Of a DNA stretch of 64,000 bases, positions 1 to 12,557 are shown piece by piece. The position numbers were made by a program, and so were the translations under genes. The notes beneath the pieces were generated by a model. It worked only from the letters and a program-made list of their open reading frames with translations. It was not told where the DNA came from and made no database searches. Every line of letters begins with the position of its first letter. Position 1 is the stretch's first letter. Where the stretch lies: the NCBI GenBank assembly GCA_013289715.1, contig JABCZJ010000007.1:1-64000 (forward strand). Reading direction: 5' to 3'. This stretch comes from Acidobacteriota bacterium (GTDB taxonomy: Bacteria; Acidobacteriota; Terriglobia; Acidiferrales; UBA7541).

Positions 1-2
1 TG

Positions 3-3704
<3,702 letters not shown>

Positions 3705-3757
3705 ACGCAATTTACAATTCAACCCTGGGAGCCCGCGGGTGGCGCGCTTTCCAGGCG

Positions 3758-3796
3758 AGGGGCGCTGCGATGTTTCGCGGCGCCCCCTTTTTTTTG
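3758..3796 (+). terminator. Intrinsic terminator after rpoC
   Basis: A stem pairs GGGGCGC (3759-3765) with GCGCCCC (3780-3786), extended by a G-T pair and GCG/CGC around a six-base loop. It is followed directly by eight T residues (3788-3795). This closes the rpoB-rpoC type operon. Confidence 0.9.
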
Positions 3797-3829
3797 CGGA
3801 TCAACGCTCGTGCTGTCGCGCTTTTACCT

Positions 3830-3854
3830 TGTAGCGGCCAGCCTTAGCTGGGCG
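3830..3854 (+). repeat. TGTAGCGGC hairpin element, copy 1
   Basis: TGTAGCGG is followed by a CCAGC (3838-3842) / GCTGG (3847-3851) hairpin and GGCG. It belongs to the dispersed family also seen at 40861, 40909, 51897, 55330, 58390, 58443, 58493 and 63669. It lies 34 bases beyond the rpoC terminator, outside any gene. Confidence 0.6.
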
Positions 3855-4038
3855 AGTTTGAGGTTGCCTTCTCTCGCCATCCCAACACGGACCCATTCGC
3901 CCTGTCCTTCCGGCCTGTTATGTAACTTGGCATATGCCGCAGCTTTCTTTTCCTCTGTAGCGCGCACAGTCAGTAAAATTAATGGGAAGGACGAAACCTT
4001 GTGGCTTTCTCCGGGGGAGAAGGCGCCCGGGTGTCCGC

Positions 4039-6420
4039 ATGTCCAAACGAATCCCAACCCAATCGCCGCCGCAGGCCCGAAAACGCGCGCCCCGGCAAGA
4101 GCCACCAGCGCAGCCAGCGCCGGGCGCCGCGGGCGCTTCCACCGAAGCGCAGTTCAAGAAGCTCGTCGAAGTAATTTCCCGGTCGCAGCTGAATTACCGC
4201 GAACTGATCGACAGCCTGGACCACGCGGTCTTCACGATTTCGCTCGACGGTGAAATCCGCGTCGCCAATCGGCGCTTCGTCGAAATTCTGGGCGTCTCGT
4301 TTCAAGATCTGATCGGTCACCGGTTGGATGAATTTATCGCTGTGCCCACGATAGCGGAGGCTATCCGCAGCCGCGATGCCTTTCTGCACAAGGGACATTG
4401 GGCCGGGCGCATTTCGATCCAATTGAAAAGCGATCCGCGCCGCCGCTTCTACGATTGCTGGCTGCAGGCACTGACTGACGACGAGCATGTGACGTCGGTA
4501 TGCGGCTGGGTTCGCGACGTAACCTCACAGCACGAATCCGAAATTCGCTTTACCGAGCTGTTCGAATCGTTGCGCGAAGGAATTTTCTTCACCACTCCGG
4601 AAGGAACATTGCTCGATGCCAATCCGGCGCTCGTTCGCATGTTGGGATACGAGAGCAAAGAGGAACTGAAGGAGCTGAATTTCCGTGAAATTTACGCGAA
4701 CCCCGCACAACGCGACGCCTTGGTACACCAGGTGGTCCATCAAGGCGCGGTGCAGGACGTGGATGTGATCTTCCGCCGCAAAGACGGAACGCACATCCAT
4801 TGTCTGGCTTCGGGATTTGCCATTCGCGACACCTTCGGCCGGACCATCCGCATGCAGGGCACGCTGGTGGACATCACCGAGCGAATCGAAATCGAAGCGC
4901 GCCTGCATCAGGAGCAGGAATTCGTACGGCGCCTGGTGGCCAGCTTTCCAGACATGATCGCAGTGATGGATTTCGAGAGCCGCTTCACTTTCGTCAGCCC
5001 GCGCGTGGAGGATATTCTCGGGCATCCGGCGCAGGAGCTGGTCGGCAAGTTGCTGCGCGAGCAGATTCACCGCGACGACGTACCGCAGCTGCGCGAGGCT
5101 TTCGAGAGACTCACCAGCGGCCGCGCCCTCAACGCGCAATTCGAATACCGCACCAGGCACGCCGACGGAACTTGGCGAGCCATGCGCGCCAGCGCCAGCC
5201 CGCTCTACGACGCGGCGGGGATCATCAACGGCGTGGTGGCCTCAGCGCGCGACGTCACTGATTCCAAGGCGGCGGAAAAGCAGAATCTGCAGAAAGAAAA
5301 GCTCGCAGCCATGGGCGAGATGATGTCTGGTGTGGCACACGAACTGAATAATCCGCTGACGGCGATTCTCGGTGTCAGCGATTTGATGCGCGAGCGCGCG
5401 GCGGACGACGCCACGCGCCGCCAAACGGAAATCATATTGAAACAGGCGCGCCGCGCCGCCGTCATCGTGCAGAACCTGCTGTCCTATGCGCGGCCTTCCG
5501 CGCTGGCGCGCAAGAAAATGCGGCCGGAGGAGGCTCTGCAAGCGGCAGTGGACCAGCAACGGGCCGCGCTCTCGCAGAAAAATATTTCGATTGAGCTTGC
5601 GCCGCCGCCCGCGGCGCTGGCCCTGGAAGCTGATCCCAAGCTCTTGCATCAGGTTTTTGTGAATTTGATCGTCAACGCCGAGCAAGCCATCACCAGCCAT
5701 GGCGAGCGTGGCGCGCTGCGCGTTTCCGTCGAACACGCCGACGGCAAGATCGCGTTCGTATTCGCGGACGATGGCCCCGGCATCTCTCCGGAAAACATCG
5801 GCAAAATTTTCGATCCCTTCTTCACCACCAAGCGGCCCGGCGGCGGCACCGGGCTGGGCCTCGCCATTTGCACGGCGATCGTCAAAGAGCATGGCGGATC
5901 CATCGAAGTGCAATCCACGCCGGGCAAAGGCGCAGAATTTCGCGTGTGGCTGCCGGAATTCGTGGAAGAAATCAGCGCGCCGGCGCTCGCGATCAGGCCC
6001 GCGGTCGGCGCCCCGGCCGGCTCGGCACCCTTGCGCGGACATTCGGTGTATGTGGTGGATGACGAAGAAAGCATCCGCGAAATCGTGCAGGAAGGCCTCT
6101 CGGCGCGCGGCATGACGGTCGAGGGCGCGTCCAGCTCGGAAGAGGCACTGCCTCATCTGGCCGCGCACAGCTACGATTTTGTAATTTGCGATTTCAATCT
6201 ACCGGGATTGAATGGCGAGCAGTTCTTCAAACGGGTTCAGCCGCGGGAAGGCAAGCCGGCTCCCAAATTCGTGTTCATGAGCGGCGCGCTGCTGGATCCC
6301 GCCACACTGGCTCATTTCACGGAGAAGGGCGCCTCCGTACTGCAAAAGCCGTTTCACATCGCCGCGTTGGCAGCTCTGCTTACCGAACTTCTCCAGCCGC
6401 AACCCGCCGCAGTCAAGTAA
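4039..6420 (+). CDS. Hybrid PAS-domain sensor histidine kinase with C-terminal receiver
   Basis: Cytoplasmic-looking sensor kinase, 793 residues, no membrane segment. Three PAS repeats occupy about residues 35-410; PAS 2 and 3 carry typical PAC ends (for example GTLVDITERIE). The dimerisation domain holds the phospho-acceptor H434 in GVAHELNNPL. The ATPase domain shows the N box (VNAEQAI), the G1 box DDGPGISPENIGKIFDPFF and the G2 box GGGTGLGLA. The receiver has paired acids (VVDDEE), phospho-acceptor D718 in ICDFNLPG and K770 in QKPF, so phosphorelay is plausible. No partner regulator gene is adjacent. An ATG at 3982 would add 19 Arg-rich residues. Neither start has a well-spaced ribosome site; 4039 is preceded by GGGGGAGAAGG, but 15 bases away. 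Confidence 0.9.
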   Translation: MSKRIPTQSPPQARKRAPRQEPPAQPAPGAAGASTEAQFKKLVEVISRSQLNYRELIDSLDHAVFTISLDGEIRVANRRFVEILGVSFQDLIGHRLDEFIAVPTIAEAIRSRDAFLHKGHWAGRISIQLKSDPRRRFYDCWLQALTDDEHVTSVCGWVRDVTSQHESEIRFTELFESLREGIFFTTPEGTLLDANPALVRMLGYESKEELKELNFREIYANPAQRDALVHQVVHQGAVQDVDVIFRRKDGTHIHCLASGFAIRDTFGRTIRMQGTLVDITERIEIEARLHQEQEFVRRLVASFPDMIAVMDFESRFTFVSPRVEDILGHPAQELVGKLLREQIHRDDVPQLREAFERLTSGRALNAQFEYRTRHADGTWRAMRASASPLYDAAGIINGVVASARDVTDSKAAEKQNLQKEKLAAMGEMMSGVAHELNNPLTAILGVSDLMRERAADDATRRQTEIILKQARRAAVIVQNLLSYARPSALARKKMRPEEALQAAVDQQRAALSQKNISIELAPPPAALALEADPKLLHQVFVNLIVNAEQAITSHGERGALRVSVEHADGKIAFVFADDGPGISPENIGKIFDPFFTTKRPGGGTGLGLAICTAIVKEHGGSIEVQSTPGKGAEFRVWLPEFVEEISAPALAIRPAVGAPAGSAPLRGHSVYVVDDEESIREIVQEGLSARGMTVEGASSSEEALPHLAAHSYDFVICDFNLPGLNGEQFFKRVQPREGKPAPKFVFMSGALLDPATLAHFTEKGASVLQKPFHIAALAALLTELLQPQPAAVK

Positions 6421-6450
6421 CGACCGCCTCCCGCTCGACCGTCGCCCTTG

Positions 6451-7431
6451 CTACTTCGGCTTACTGCTTGAGGTGCTCGCGGCCGGCGTGGAATTTCCGT
6501 CTACGCCAAAATCCCAGAAATACAAGCTCGTCGCTCCGCCTTGTACAATTTCAGCCATCGCATATTCACCGGGCTCCAGGCTCGCGCCCAGAGTGAAGCG
6601 GTACACGCCGTGCGCGATCTCCCACCGCTGGATGGGGATCGATATTTTTCCGGTGGTGGCCTGCTCCTTGAAAAGCTCGTCCAGATTTTCCAGGTCGCGC
6701 TTGTCGCCGTGTACCTTCGCGCGGATCAGGTCCAGTTGCGGCTCGCGCCCGTCGGCCGTGCGCATGTAGAACTCGGTCTGGGTGCTCTTCACCCGGAATT
6801 TCGCGCGCGCGCCGCGCAGCGAAATATTGTGCCGCGTCGGGACGATGGGTACGGGTATCAGCACCTGCTTGAGCATCTGCGTCTTGCTGAACTTCATGTC
6901 CGCTTCCGCCTGCGTCAGCGGGTAAATGGCCTTTCCGTCGAACTCAAAAAGCCCGTCGCCCGGCGGCAGAAATACTTTCGGTGCAATTTCGATACTGGCG
7001 TCTACGTCCATCGCGTCAGCGCGCCGCGCCACTTCCGCCGCGTGCACTTTGGCGATCAGTGCGGCCTTGCGGGCTGACTCATCCGTTGCGGATTTCTTGG
7101 TGGCGTCCCAATCCACGAGCGCAGCCGGGATCTCTTCCCAATCTCGTTGGTCAATGCTGAAATAACGCACACGATCGCCGTCCAGCTCATACTCGCGGAC
7201 CAGTTGGAAGCTGCCGTCCTTGAGCATCAGCTTCTTGCCGGTCGGCAGGCCTGGTTCGGTTGCATCTTGTGCTGGAGCGGAAGCTGCGGCAGAGGCGGCG
7301 GTGGTAGCGCGCGGATTGGCTGGAGTTTGCGCACGGGTTGCCGAGCACAGGGATAGGAAAGCGAAACCCAAGAGCACGAGCGAGCTAACAAGCTCCTGCA
7401 CGCAACCTTCGAATTTTGGTTTTGCCGCCAT
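6451..7431 (-). CDS. Secreted protein of unknown function
   Basis: 326 residues that I do not recognise as a named family. Residues 1-35 look like a signal peptide: a charged start, the hydrophobic run LVLLGFAFLSLCSA, then TRAQ as a cleavage site. An Ala/Thr/Pro-rich linker follows to about residue 60. The next part (KLMLKDGSFQLVREYELDGDRVRYFS) resembles the short segment often found in acidobacterial exported proteins. The C-terminal half is beta-rich with no cysteine pattern or catalytic motif that I can see. It is convergent with the histidine kinase, only 30 bases apart. Export is a reasonable inference; function is unknown. Confidence 0.75.
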   Translation of the reverse strand: MAAKPKFEGCVQELVSSLVLLGFAFLSLCSATRAQTPANPRATTAASAAASAPAQDATEPGLPTGKKLMLKDGSFQLVREYELDGDRVRYFSIDQRDWEEIPAALVDWDATKKSATDESARKAALIAKVHAAEVARRADAMDVDASIEIAPKVFLPPGDGLFEFDGKAIYPLTQAEADMKFSKTQMLKQVLIPVPIVPTRHNISLRGARAKFRVKSTQTEFYMRTADGREPQLDLIRAKVHGDKRDLENLDELFKEQATTGKISIPIQRWEIAHGVYRFTLGASLEPGEYAMAEIVQGGATSLYFWDFGVDGNSTPAASTSSSKPK

Positions 7432-7578
7432 CAGCGGGCCGTGCTTCAGAGATTCGCCAGGACTTGTTTCGGCGCTGAGCCCCCACCCATACTCTGGGAT
7501 GCAAATTCCGCGCGTCGGGTTGAGCGCAGTAAGAATAGCCTGAGCAGGCCGCAGGGCACAACGTCCGGAGAGAGATGC

Positions 7579-7614
7579 AAAAAAAACAGGCCCTCCAGCG
7601 TCCCGGAAGGCCTG
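7579..7614 (-). terminator. Intrinsic terminator of the 72-residue HTH protein
   Basis: Read on the minus strand, CAGGCCTTCC and GGAGGGCCTG form the two arms (one mismatch) around GGGACGCT, followed by eight T residues (A run at 7579-7586 on the plus strand). It sits about 50 bases after the stop of the small gene at 7666. Confidence 0.85.
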
Positions 7615-7665
7615 ACAAAGCGCTTGCTAAGCGCCGGATTTAGCGGCGCTGATCGGTGACTTTAA

Positions 7666-7884
7666 TTAGTGGTCGCAGCGCGGCTGCAGCACCGTGAGAA
7701 TCATCAGATCGGAGTGCGAAAAAAGCCACTTTTCCGCTTCGGCGCCGGCCGCTTCCGCCGCGCGCGCGATCGTGCCGAGGTGCTTATTCTGCGCCATCTT
7801 TCGCAGATGGTCGGTGCAGATGCCCGTGAGGGAGACGACTTCGTCTTCGGTGAAGATTTTCTGGCTTACCTTGATTCTCACCAT
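7666..7884 (-). CDS. Small helix-turn-helix-like protein (72 residues)
   Basis: The start is set by a strong ribosome site (AGGAGG) seven bases before ATG at 7884; a longer frame to 8076 has no such site and non-coding character. The segment FTEDEVVSLTGICTDHLRK reads like a MerR/excisionase-type winged helix-turn-helix, and WLFSHSDLMIL resembles the wing and helix that follow in that fold. There is no room for an effector domain, so it may be a DNA-binding adaptor. It is monocistronic and ends at an intrinsic terminator. The family assignment is inference from pattern. Confidence 0.7.
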   Translation of the reverse strand: MVRIKVSQKIFTEDEVVSLTGICTDHLRKMAQNKHLGTIARAAEAAGAEAEKWLFSHSDLMILTVLQPRCDH

Positions 7885-8091
7885 CACCAGGCCTCCTGCT
7901 TCCTTCGATGCTGACACCAAATTAAACGCTGCTAGAGCTCCATGCAATAGTCCTTCCGTTCTAGACGCCTGGAACCCTTCATAATCCGTATGGGCCGAAC
8001 CCTCGATTTCTCTAGGGTTTGACAGCGCAACAGGCGAATTCACTCCGAAGCTCTCGATTGAACATTGTTGCCTCAAACAGGAAAGGAAAGT

Positions 8092-8601
8092 CTACAGGTG
8101 GAATGTTTCTACAAGTTCACGGATTTGTTTCGCGTGGCGCAATTCGTGGTAACCGATCGTGCGGAACCATTCATACATGTTGAGGTTGCCGAGGAAGGGA
8201 TGCTCAAAGTGAAAAAGGCTCACATCACTGCCGCGCGTTGATTCAATAAATGCCAGCGTGGCTTCGCGCGTTGCATTCAACCCCGCTAAGGACTCGCGCT
8301 TGTCGCAAACGCGCTTGGCATCCAGCGGGATCGGCGTGCGCACTTTGCGCCCGCGCCAGGTAGCGATCGCCAGCGGCAGGTGGAAATGCTTCCGCAGCGG
8401 CACCGGTCGCGGCGCGGATTGCAGCAGTCTTTTCATCCCGTAAATTGTGCGTTCTTCGACCATCGCCACATGCGCAACCACTTCGGCTGCCGACCAACGC
8501 TCCGGCGCAGGCGATTCGCGCCAGCGCTGGTCGCTGATATCTTCAGCGACGGACAGCAGTTTCGCGCGCGAGGCTTGCAGATGCAGCACGATCGGGGACA
8601 A
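8092..8601 (-). CDS. DinB-like four-helix metalloprotein
   Basis: 169 residues of the DinB/YfiT-like superfamily. Helix 1 begins HLQASRAKLL. The conserved WSAAEVVAHVAMVE segment near residue 40 supplies the first metal histidine, and GYHELRHAKQIREL near the C terminus supplies the others. Members of the superfamily bind a divalent metal and include thiol-dependent transferases and stress-induced proteins; the substrate cannot be read from sequence. It is last in the dciA-like/gatC/gatA/dinB series on the minus strand, 21 bases after gatA, so it is probably co-transcribed. Confidence 0.85.
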   Translation of the reverse strand: MSPIVLHLQASRAKLLSVAEDISDQRWRESPAPERWSAAEVVAHVAMVEERTIYGMKRLLQSAPRPVPLRKHFHLPLAIATWRGRKVRTPIPLDAKRVCDKRESLAGLNATREATLAFIESTRGSDVSLFHFEHPFLGNLNMYEWFRTIGYHELRHAKQIRELVETFHL

Positions 8602-8622
8602 GTCTTGCAGAAGCGCATCTCC

Positions 8623-10068
8623 TCAAATCGAGAAGCCACCCGCCTTCTCAAACCCGCGCGCCAATTGCAGGATGCGGGCCTCGCCGAAATGGCTGCCGAA
8701 GATTTGCATGCCAATGGGCAACCCGGCAGCGGACTTTCCGCATGGCACCGAAATACCCGGCACTCCCGCGAGAGAGCCTGTAACTGTATATATATCAGCT
8801 AAATACATCTCCAGCGGGTCAGCGGTCTTCTCGCCCAGCCTAAAAGCTGCAGTAGGCGCGGTGGGCGTGATGATCGCGTCAACCTTCTCGAAGGCCTCAG
8901 CGAAATCCCGTGCGATCAAGGAGCGGACCTTCTGTGCACGCAGATAGTAGGCGTCATAATAGCCGGATGAAAGAGCATACGTTCCGAGCATGATCCGCCG
9001 TTTCACCTCCGGCCCGAAGCCCCGCTCGCGCGTCTTGCGGTACATTTCCATGAGCGTGTTACCCTGGACACGCAAGCCGTAGCGCACCCCATCGTAGCGC
9101 GCCAGGTTCGAGCTGGCCTCCGCCGTCGCAATAACATAGTAGGTCGCGATCGCGTAGTCCGTGTGCGGCATTTTGAGCGGCACGCGCTTGCACCCGTGCC
9201 TTTCCAGCAGCGTAATGCCAGCCTGCACCTTATTCTTTACCTCCGCGTCGAGCCCCGCGCCGAAGTAATCCTCGGGGATGCCGATTCGCAGCCCGGCCAC
9301 GGACTTTTCGATTTCTGCCGCGTACTCGGGTACCGCCAAGGCCGCCGAGGTAGAGTCGTTCGAGTCGTGTCCGGCGATAACTGACATTACGGTTGCCGCG
9401 TCAGTGATATTCGTTGCGAACGGGCCGATCCGGTCGAGCGAGGAGGCGAAGGCAATGAGGCCGTACCGCGATACGCGTCCGTATGTCGGCATCATCGCTG
9501 GGACACCACAGTACGCACCCGGCTGCCGAATCGACCCACCGGTGTCGGTGCCGAGTGCAACTACCGATAAACCAGCGGCCACCGCTGCTGCTGATCCGCC
9601 ACTTGAGCCGCCGGGCACTCGATCCAGGGCAATGGGGTTCCGTACGGGACCGTACGCCGAGTTTTCGTTCGAGCTTCCCATCGCAAACTCGTCGCAATTG
9701 GTCTTACCCATTATCACCGCGCCCGCTCTTTCGAGCCGTTCGATGGCGGTAGCATCATAGGGCGGGGTATAGTCCTCGAGAATCTTCGACCCGCATGTAG
9801 TGCGCACACCTTCGGTGCTGATCACGTCCTTGATGGCCACAGGAACCCCGGCCAGCCGACCCAGCGGCTTCCCTTGGGCTACGATGGCGTCCACGCGGTC
9901 GGCCTGGGCATAGGCGCGGTCCGGGCAGAGCGCCAGGAAGGCGTTCAGCTCCGGGTTACGCTGCTCGATTTGAGCGTAGAATTCCTGGGCCAGTTCACGC
10001 GCCGAGGTCTTCTTGGCAAGCAGCGCCTCGTGCACACTTGCGACAGTCCATCTGGGAGCGCCACTCAT
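8623..10068 (-). CDS. gatA: Asp-tRNA(Asn)/Glu-tRNA(Gln) amidotransferase subunit A
   Basis: Glutamine-hydrolysing subunit of GatCAB, which amidates mischarged Glu-tRNA(Gln) or Asp-tRNA(Asn). 481 residues, the usual length. The amidase-signature triad is complete: K80 (VAIKDV), S155 (GGSSGGSA) and S179 (GTDTGGSIRQP). The start ATG overlaps the gatC stop in an ATGA, so the two are translationally coupled. gatB is not in this window; separate gatB is common outside Firmicutes. Confidence 0.98.
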   Translation of the reverse strand: MSGAPRWTVASVHEALLAKKTSARELAQEFYAQIEQRNPELNAFLALCPDRAYAQADRVDAIVAQGKPLGRLAGVPVAIKDVISTEGVRTTCGSKILEDYTPPYDATAIERLERAGAVIMGKTNCDEFAMGSSNENSAYGPVRNPIALDRVPGGSSGGSAAAVAAGLSVVALGTDTGGSIRQPGAYCGVPAMMPTYGRVSRYGLIAFASSLDRIGPFATNITDAATVMSVIAGHDSNDSTSAALAVPEYAAEIEKSVAGLRIGIPEDYFGAGLDAEVKNKVQAGITLLERHGCKRVPLKMPHTDYAIATYYVIATAEASSNLARYDGVRYGLRVQGNTLMEMYRKTRERGFGPEVKRRIMLGTYALSSGYYDAYYLRAQKVRSLIARDFAEAFEKVDAIITPTAPTAAFRLGEKTADPLEMYLADIYTVTGSLAGVPGISVPCGKSAAGLPIGMQIFGSHFGEARILQLARGFEKAGGFSI

Positions 10069-10430
10069 CGCTCGATTACCTTCGGAACGCGGAAAAAGGG
10101 CTTGGCCGCGTCCGGCGCCTCCGCCAACACGGCGTCGGCGACGCTGCAGGGCGCCACCACGTCGTCGCGTAGCTCCGGCTCGGCCTGCGCGGCGGCGATT
10201 GCACCATCGAGGCCTGCACTCGTACGCGGAGCTTGATGCGGCGCATCGGCCATGGGATCCATCAGCGCCATTGGCTCCACGTTCGAGACGTCGAGCTCCT
10301 GTAGCTTTCCGATGTAGGAGAGGATTTCGTCGAGCTGGCCACGGTAGGCCTCGACTTCCTCGGGCGCCAACTCCAGATGCGCCAATTGCGCGACGCGCAG
10401 CACGTCTTCGCGGCTAATTTTCATCGCCAC
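10065..10430 (-). CDS. gatC: Asp-tRNA(Asn)/Glu-tRNA(Gln) amidotransferase subunit C
   Basis: Small belt subunit that wraps GatA and stabilises the GatCAB complex. 121 residues, slightly longer than the typical 95-100. It starts with the classic pattern: REDVLRVAQLAHLELAPEE, then LDEILSYIGKLQELDVSNVE and MALMDPMADAPH. It overlaps gatA by four bases. The C terminus ends in FFRVPKVIER, as expected. Confidence 0.97.
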   Translation of the reverse strand: MAMKISREDVLRVAQLAHLELAPEEVEAYRGQLDEILSYIGKLQELDVSNVEPMALMDPMADAPHQAPRTSAGLDGAIAAAQAEPELRDDVVAPCSVADAVLAEAPDAAKPFFRVPKVIER

Positions 10431-10558
10431 ACCGCGAAATGCGCAGTCCCCAAGCGCGATCGGTTTTCAACAGTAGGAATTTCATCGCATCCATCTTAGT
10501 ACAGACGCGGTTCAGCGCAAGGGCCAGCGGAAGCCCACTGAATTCGCTGCGAAAATCG

Positions 10559-10909
10559 TCAGGCCTTGCGGCGTCGGATGAAGGGAGTGTGTTCGTTGTC
10601 CAGTTCGTGCGAGATGTGGCGCGGCCCGGGCTTCGCGGCGACAAATTTCACTTCGCGGACCAGCGTGCCGCCCCAGGCTTTATTCACCTGCGCGCAGAAC
10701 TCGCTTTTCATTTCTTCCAGCTGTTTCCGCCAGGCTTTGCCGTCGGCGGCGACCTCGAGGCATCCCTTGTGGCAGTGCACCGGCCGCGTGTGTCGCGCGA
10801 GAGTTTTTCCCACCACGCTGGGCCACACGCCGGAGAGCCATGCGACCGCCGCTTCCGGACGCTTCAACTGGCGCAGCATTCCACCGAGAAAATTTCCCGC
10901 GCGTTCCAT
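10559..10909 (-). CDS. DUF721 protein, DciA-like replicative helicase loader
   Basis: 116 residues with the DUF721 core: VAWLSGVWPSVVGKTLARHT, then a KGCLEVAADGKAWRKQLEEM segment typical of the KH-like fold of DciA, the ancestral bacterial helicase loader. Members of DUF721 are short and basic, as here, ending FIRRRKA. It lies 128 bases upstream of gatC on the same strand and is divergent from the DUF1203 gene. The link to helicase loading is knowledge of the family, not shown here. Confidence 0.75.
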   Translation of the reverse strand: MERAGNFLGGMLRQLKRPEAAVAWLSGVWPSVVGKTLARHTRPVHCHKGCLEVAADGKAWRKQLEEMKSEFCAQVNKAWGGTLVREVKFVAAKPGPRHISHELDNEHTPFIRRRKA

Positions 10910-11059
10910 CGAGGGCGGATTCTAGCACAAATCTGTCCGCGGAAATATTTGCTCAAAAAATTTTGGCCGCGAGAAGCGGATAGCTCCGAAAACCGAAGCG
11001 GTGCAAAGTAAGTATGGAAGAGATGAAGTCGCGCGAACACTTTGCACCAGGAGTTACAG

Positions 11060-11530
11060 ATGATTCCGATCCGCGTAGTCGCGATACCCACCGAAATTGC
11101 CGACGCGGTGCGCAACACTCACAAGGACCCGCATTACGGCCATCCCGCTCACACGGAAACTGCCGGCGAAGGCGCGCCGTGTCGTCACTGCCTGCAAATC
11201 ATCGCCGCCGGCTCGGAAACGGCCACGCTGTTCACCTACGACGCCTTCGAAGGCATCGAATCGTTGCCCCTACCGGGGCCGGTGTACATCCACGCCGAAA
11301 AGTGCGAGCGCTATTCGGAAAATGGCGGATTTCCCCCAGCCTTGCGTAACAGCCCGAGAACCTTGAACGCCTACGCAAAAGGACGGCGACTCGTGGCGGT
11401 GGAATACGTCGCGAACGGCAACGTGGATGCCGGGGTTGAAAAACTCCTTGCCCGCGAAGATGTGGTTTACATCCACGTGCGCAGCACCACCGCAGGCTGC
11501 TACACGTTTCGCATCGAACGCGCCGACTGA
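11060..11530 (+). CDS. DUF1203 family protein
   Basis: 156 residues. The start at 11060 is supported by CAGGAG at 11048-11053; an ATG 18 bases upstream lacks a site. It shows the DUF1203 layout: an N-terminal IPTEIADAV segment, PCRHCLQIIAAGSE, then FTYDAFEGIESLPLPGPVYIH and a C-terminal VYIHVRSTTAGCYTFRIER. Function is unknown. The single gene is divergent from the dciA-like gene and followed by a hairpin repeat (11552-11586). Confidence 0.8.
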   Translation: MIPIRVVAIPTEIADAVRNTHKDPHYGHPAHTETAGEGAPCRHCLQIIAAGSETATLFTYDAFEGIESLPLPGPVYIHAEKCERYSENGGFPPALRNSPRTLNAYAKGRRLVAVEYVANGNVDAGVEKLLAREDVVYIHVRSTTAGCYTFRIERAD

Positions 11531-11551
11531 TGTCGAACGCTGACGCAGCGG

Positions 11552-11586
11552 GTAGCAGGGGGCGGGCCTCAGACTCGCCCCTGCAA
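11552..11586 (+). repeat. GTAGCAGGGG hairpin, possibly a terminator between convergent genes
   Basis: GTAGCAGGGGGCGGG pairs with CTCGCCCCTGC around CCTCAGA. It lies between the convergent DUF1203 and HD genes. It has no T tract. Its TCAGAC loop and flanking TGCAAC resemble the hairpin at 38132, so both may be variants of the TGTAGCGGC family. Confidence 0.45.
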
Positions 11587-11606
11587 CCGATCGCCATCCT
11601 AGGTGT

Positions 11607-12203
11607 TCATGGCACGGCGACCGCGCCGACGCCGTTGAGCCCCAGCTCCGGCGCGATGCCGCGCAGCGCCGCGATGCAGAAAGCGATGTGCTCGTCGAGC
11701 GGGACACCCAGTTCTGCAGCGCCTTTGTACACGTCGTCGCGGTTCACGCCGCGCGCGAAGGCCTTGTCCTTCAGCTTCTTCTTTACGGAAACTGCTTCGA
11801 CCTCGTGAATGCTCTTGCTGGGTTTGATCAGCGCGCAAGCGGTCAGAAAGCCGGCCAGCTCGTCGCAGGCGAACAGGGTCTTGTCGAGAGGAGAAGCGCG
11901 CGCCACGTTGCAGTAATCCGCGTGTCCCAGTATGGCGTGGATCATTTCCTCCGGGTATCCGCGTGCGCGCAGAATCTTCGATCCTTCGTAGGGATGCTCC
12001 TCGGTGGGGTGATGAGCTGCATTGGGCCAGCGCTCATAGTCGAAGTCGTGCAACAACGCGGTCGTGCCCCACAGCTCCTCATCCGCGCCCAATTTGCGGG
12101 CGTAGGCTCGCACGCAAGCCTCCACCGCGAGCGCGTGTTTGCGAAGGCTTTCACCCTGCGTGTACTCGCACAGCAAGCTCCAGGATTCTTCCCGATTCGG
12201 CAT
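11607..12203 (-). CDS. HD-domain phosphohydrolase-like protein
   Basis: 198 residues with an HD metal-dependent hydrolase core: H23, the HD pair in ALLHDFDYERW (H52, D53), further histidines in HHPTEEHPYEG, HAILGHADY and the distal Asp in FACDELAGF (D114). This arrangement is that of small HDIG-type hydrolases acting on nucleotides; the substrate is unknown. It is convergent with the DUF1203 gene. Confidence 0.88.
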   Translation of the reverse strand: MPNREESWSLLCEYTQGESLRKHALAVEACVRAYARKLGADEELWGTTALLHDFDYERWPNAAHHPTEEHPYEGSKILRARGYPEEMIHAILGHADYCNVARASPLDKTLFACDELAGFLTACALIKPSKSIHEVEAVSVKKKLKDKAFARGVNRDDVYKGAAELGVPLDEHIAFCIAALRGIAPELGLNGVGAVAVP

Positions 12204-12432
12204 TTTTCCCCGTTTGGAGTTTACCGCAATCCCGAACGCTGCCGCCAGAAGCTATCCGCCACGTCGCACGCGCAGATCTGGGGAGAATTTGTGGCAGCGA
12301 TCCGTAAAGAACGAAGGGAACAGCATCTGAAAGGCGCTAGCATGCTCTTTTTTTAGCCGCCACTGACGAAGAACCCAGGAAGGGCCGATCGAGGCGGCAA
12401 GGGCTGCGGGCCAGGTGCTGGACTTACGGCAG

Positions 12433-12488
12433 AATTGTCTCAATCGGGCCGCGCTGAAAGGAATGAGACGTATTGTTTTGAGACAATT
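12433..12488. repeat. Perfect 11-bp inverted repeat
   Basis: AATTGTCTCAA (12433-12443) is the exact reverse complement of TTGAGACAATT (12478-12488), with a 34-base spacer that itself contains another GAGAC. The arms are AT-rich against a GC-rich background, in keeping with a protein-binding site. Confidence 0.6.
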
Positions 12489-12523
12489 TCGTCGGCGCAT
12501 AAGTAGTCGCCGCAAGCGATTCG

Positions 12524-12557
12524 GTGTTTGTTCTCGTCATTCATTGAACACAAACAC
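12524..12557. repeat. Perfect 8-bp inverted repeat
   Basis: GTGTTTGT (12524-12531) and ACAAACAC (12550-12557) are exact reverse complements separated by 18 bases. They lie 36 bases after the 11-bp repeat in the same gene-free region. Confidence 0.5.

Larger units (their letters stand above)
3705..4038. other. Intergenic stretch between rpoC and the histidine kinase
   Basis: It holds the rpoC terminator (3758-3796) and one TGTAGCGGC hairpin element (3830-3854). The rest is AT-richer leader of the kinase gene. No convincing promoter hexamer pair and no further gene were seen. Confidence 0.5.

Noticed and set aside
8040..8076. Longer start for the small HTH protein (to 8076)
   Set aside because: The extra 64 codons lack coding character, while the ATG at 7884 has a textbook AGGAGG.
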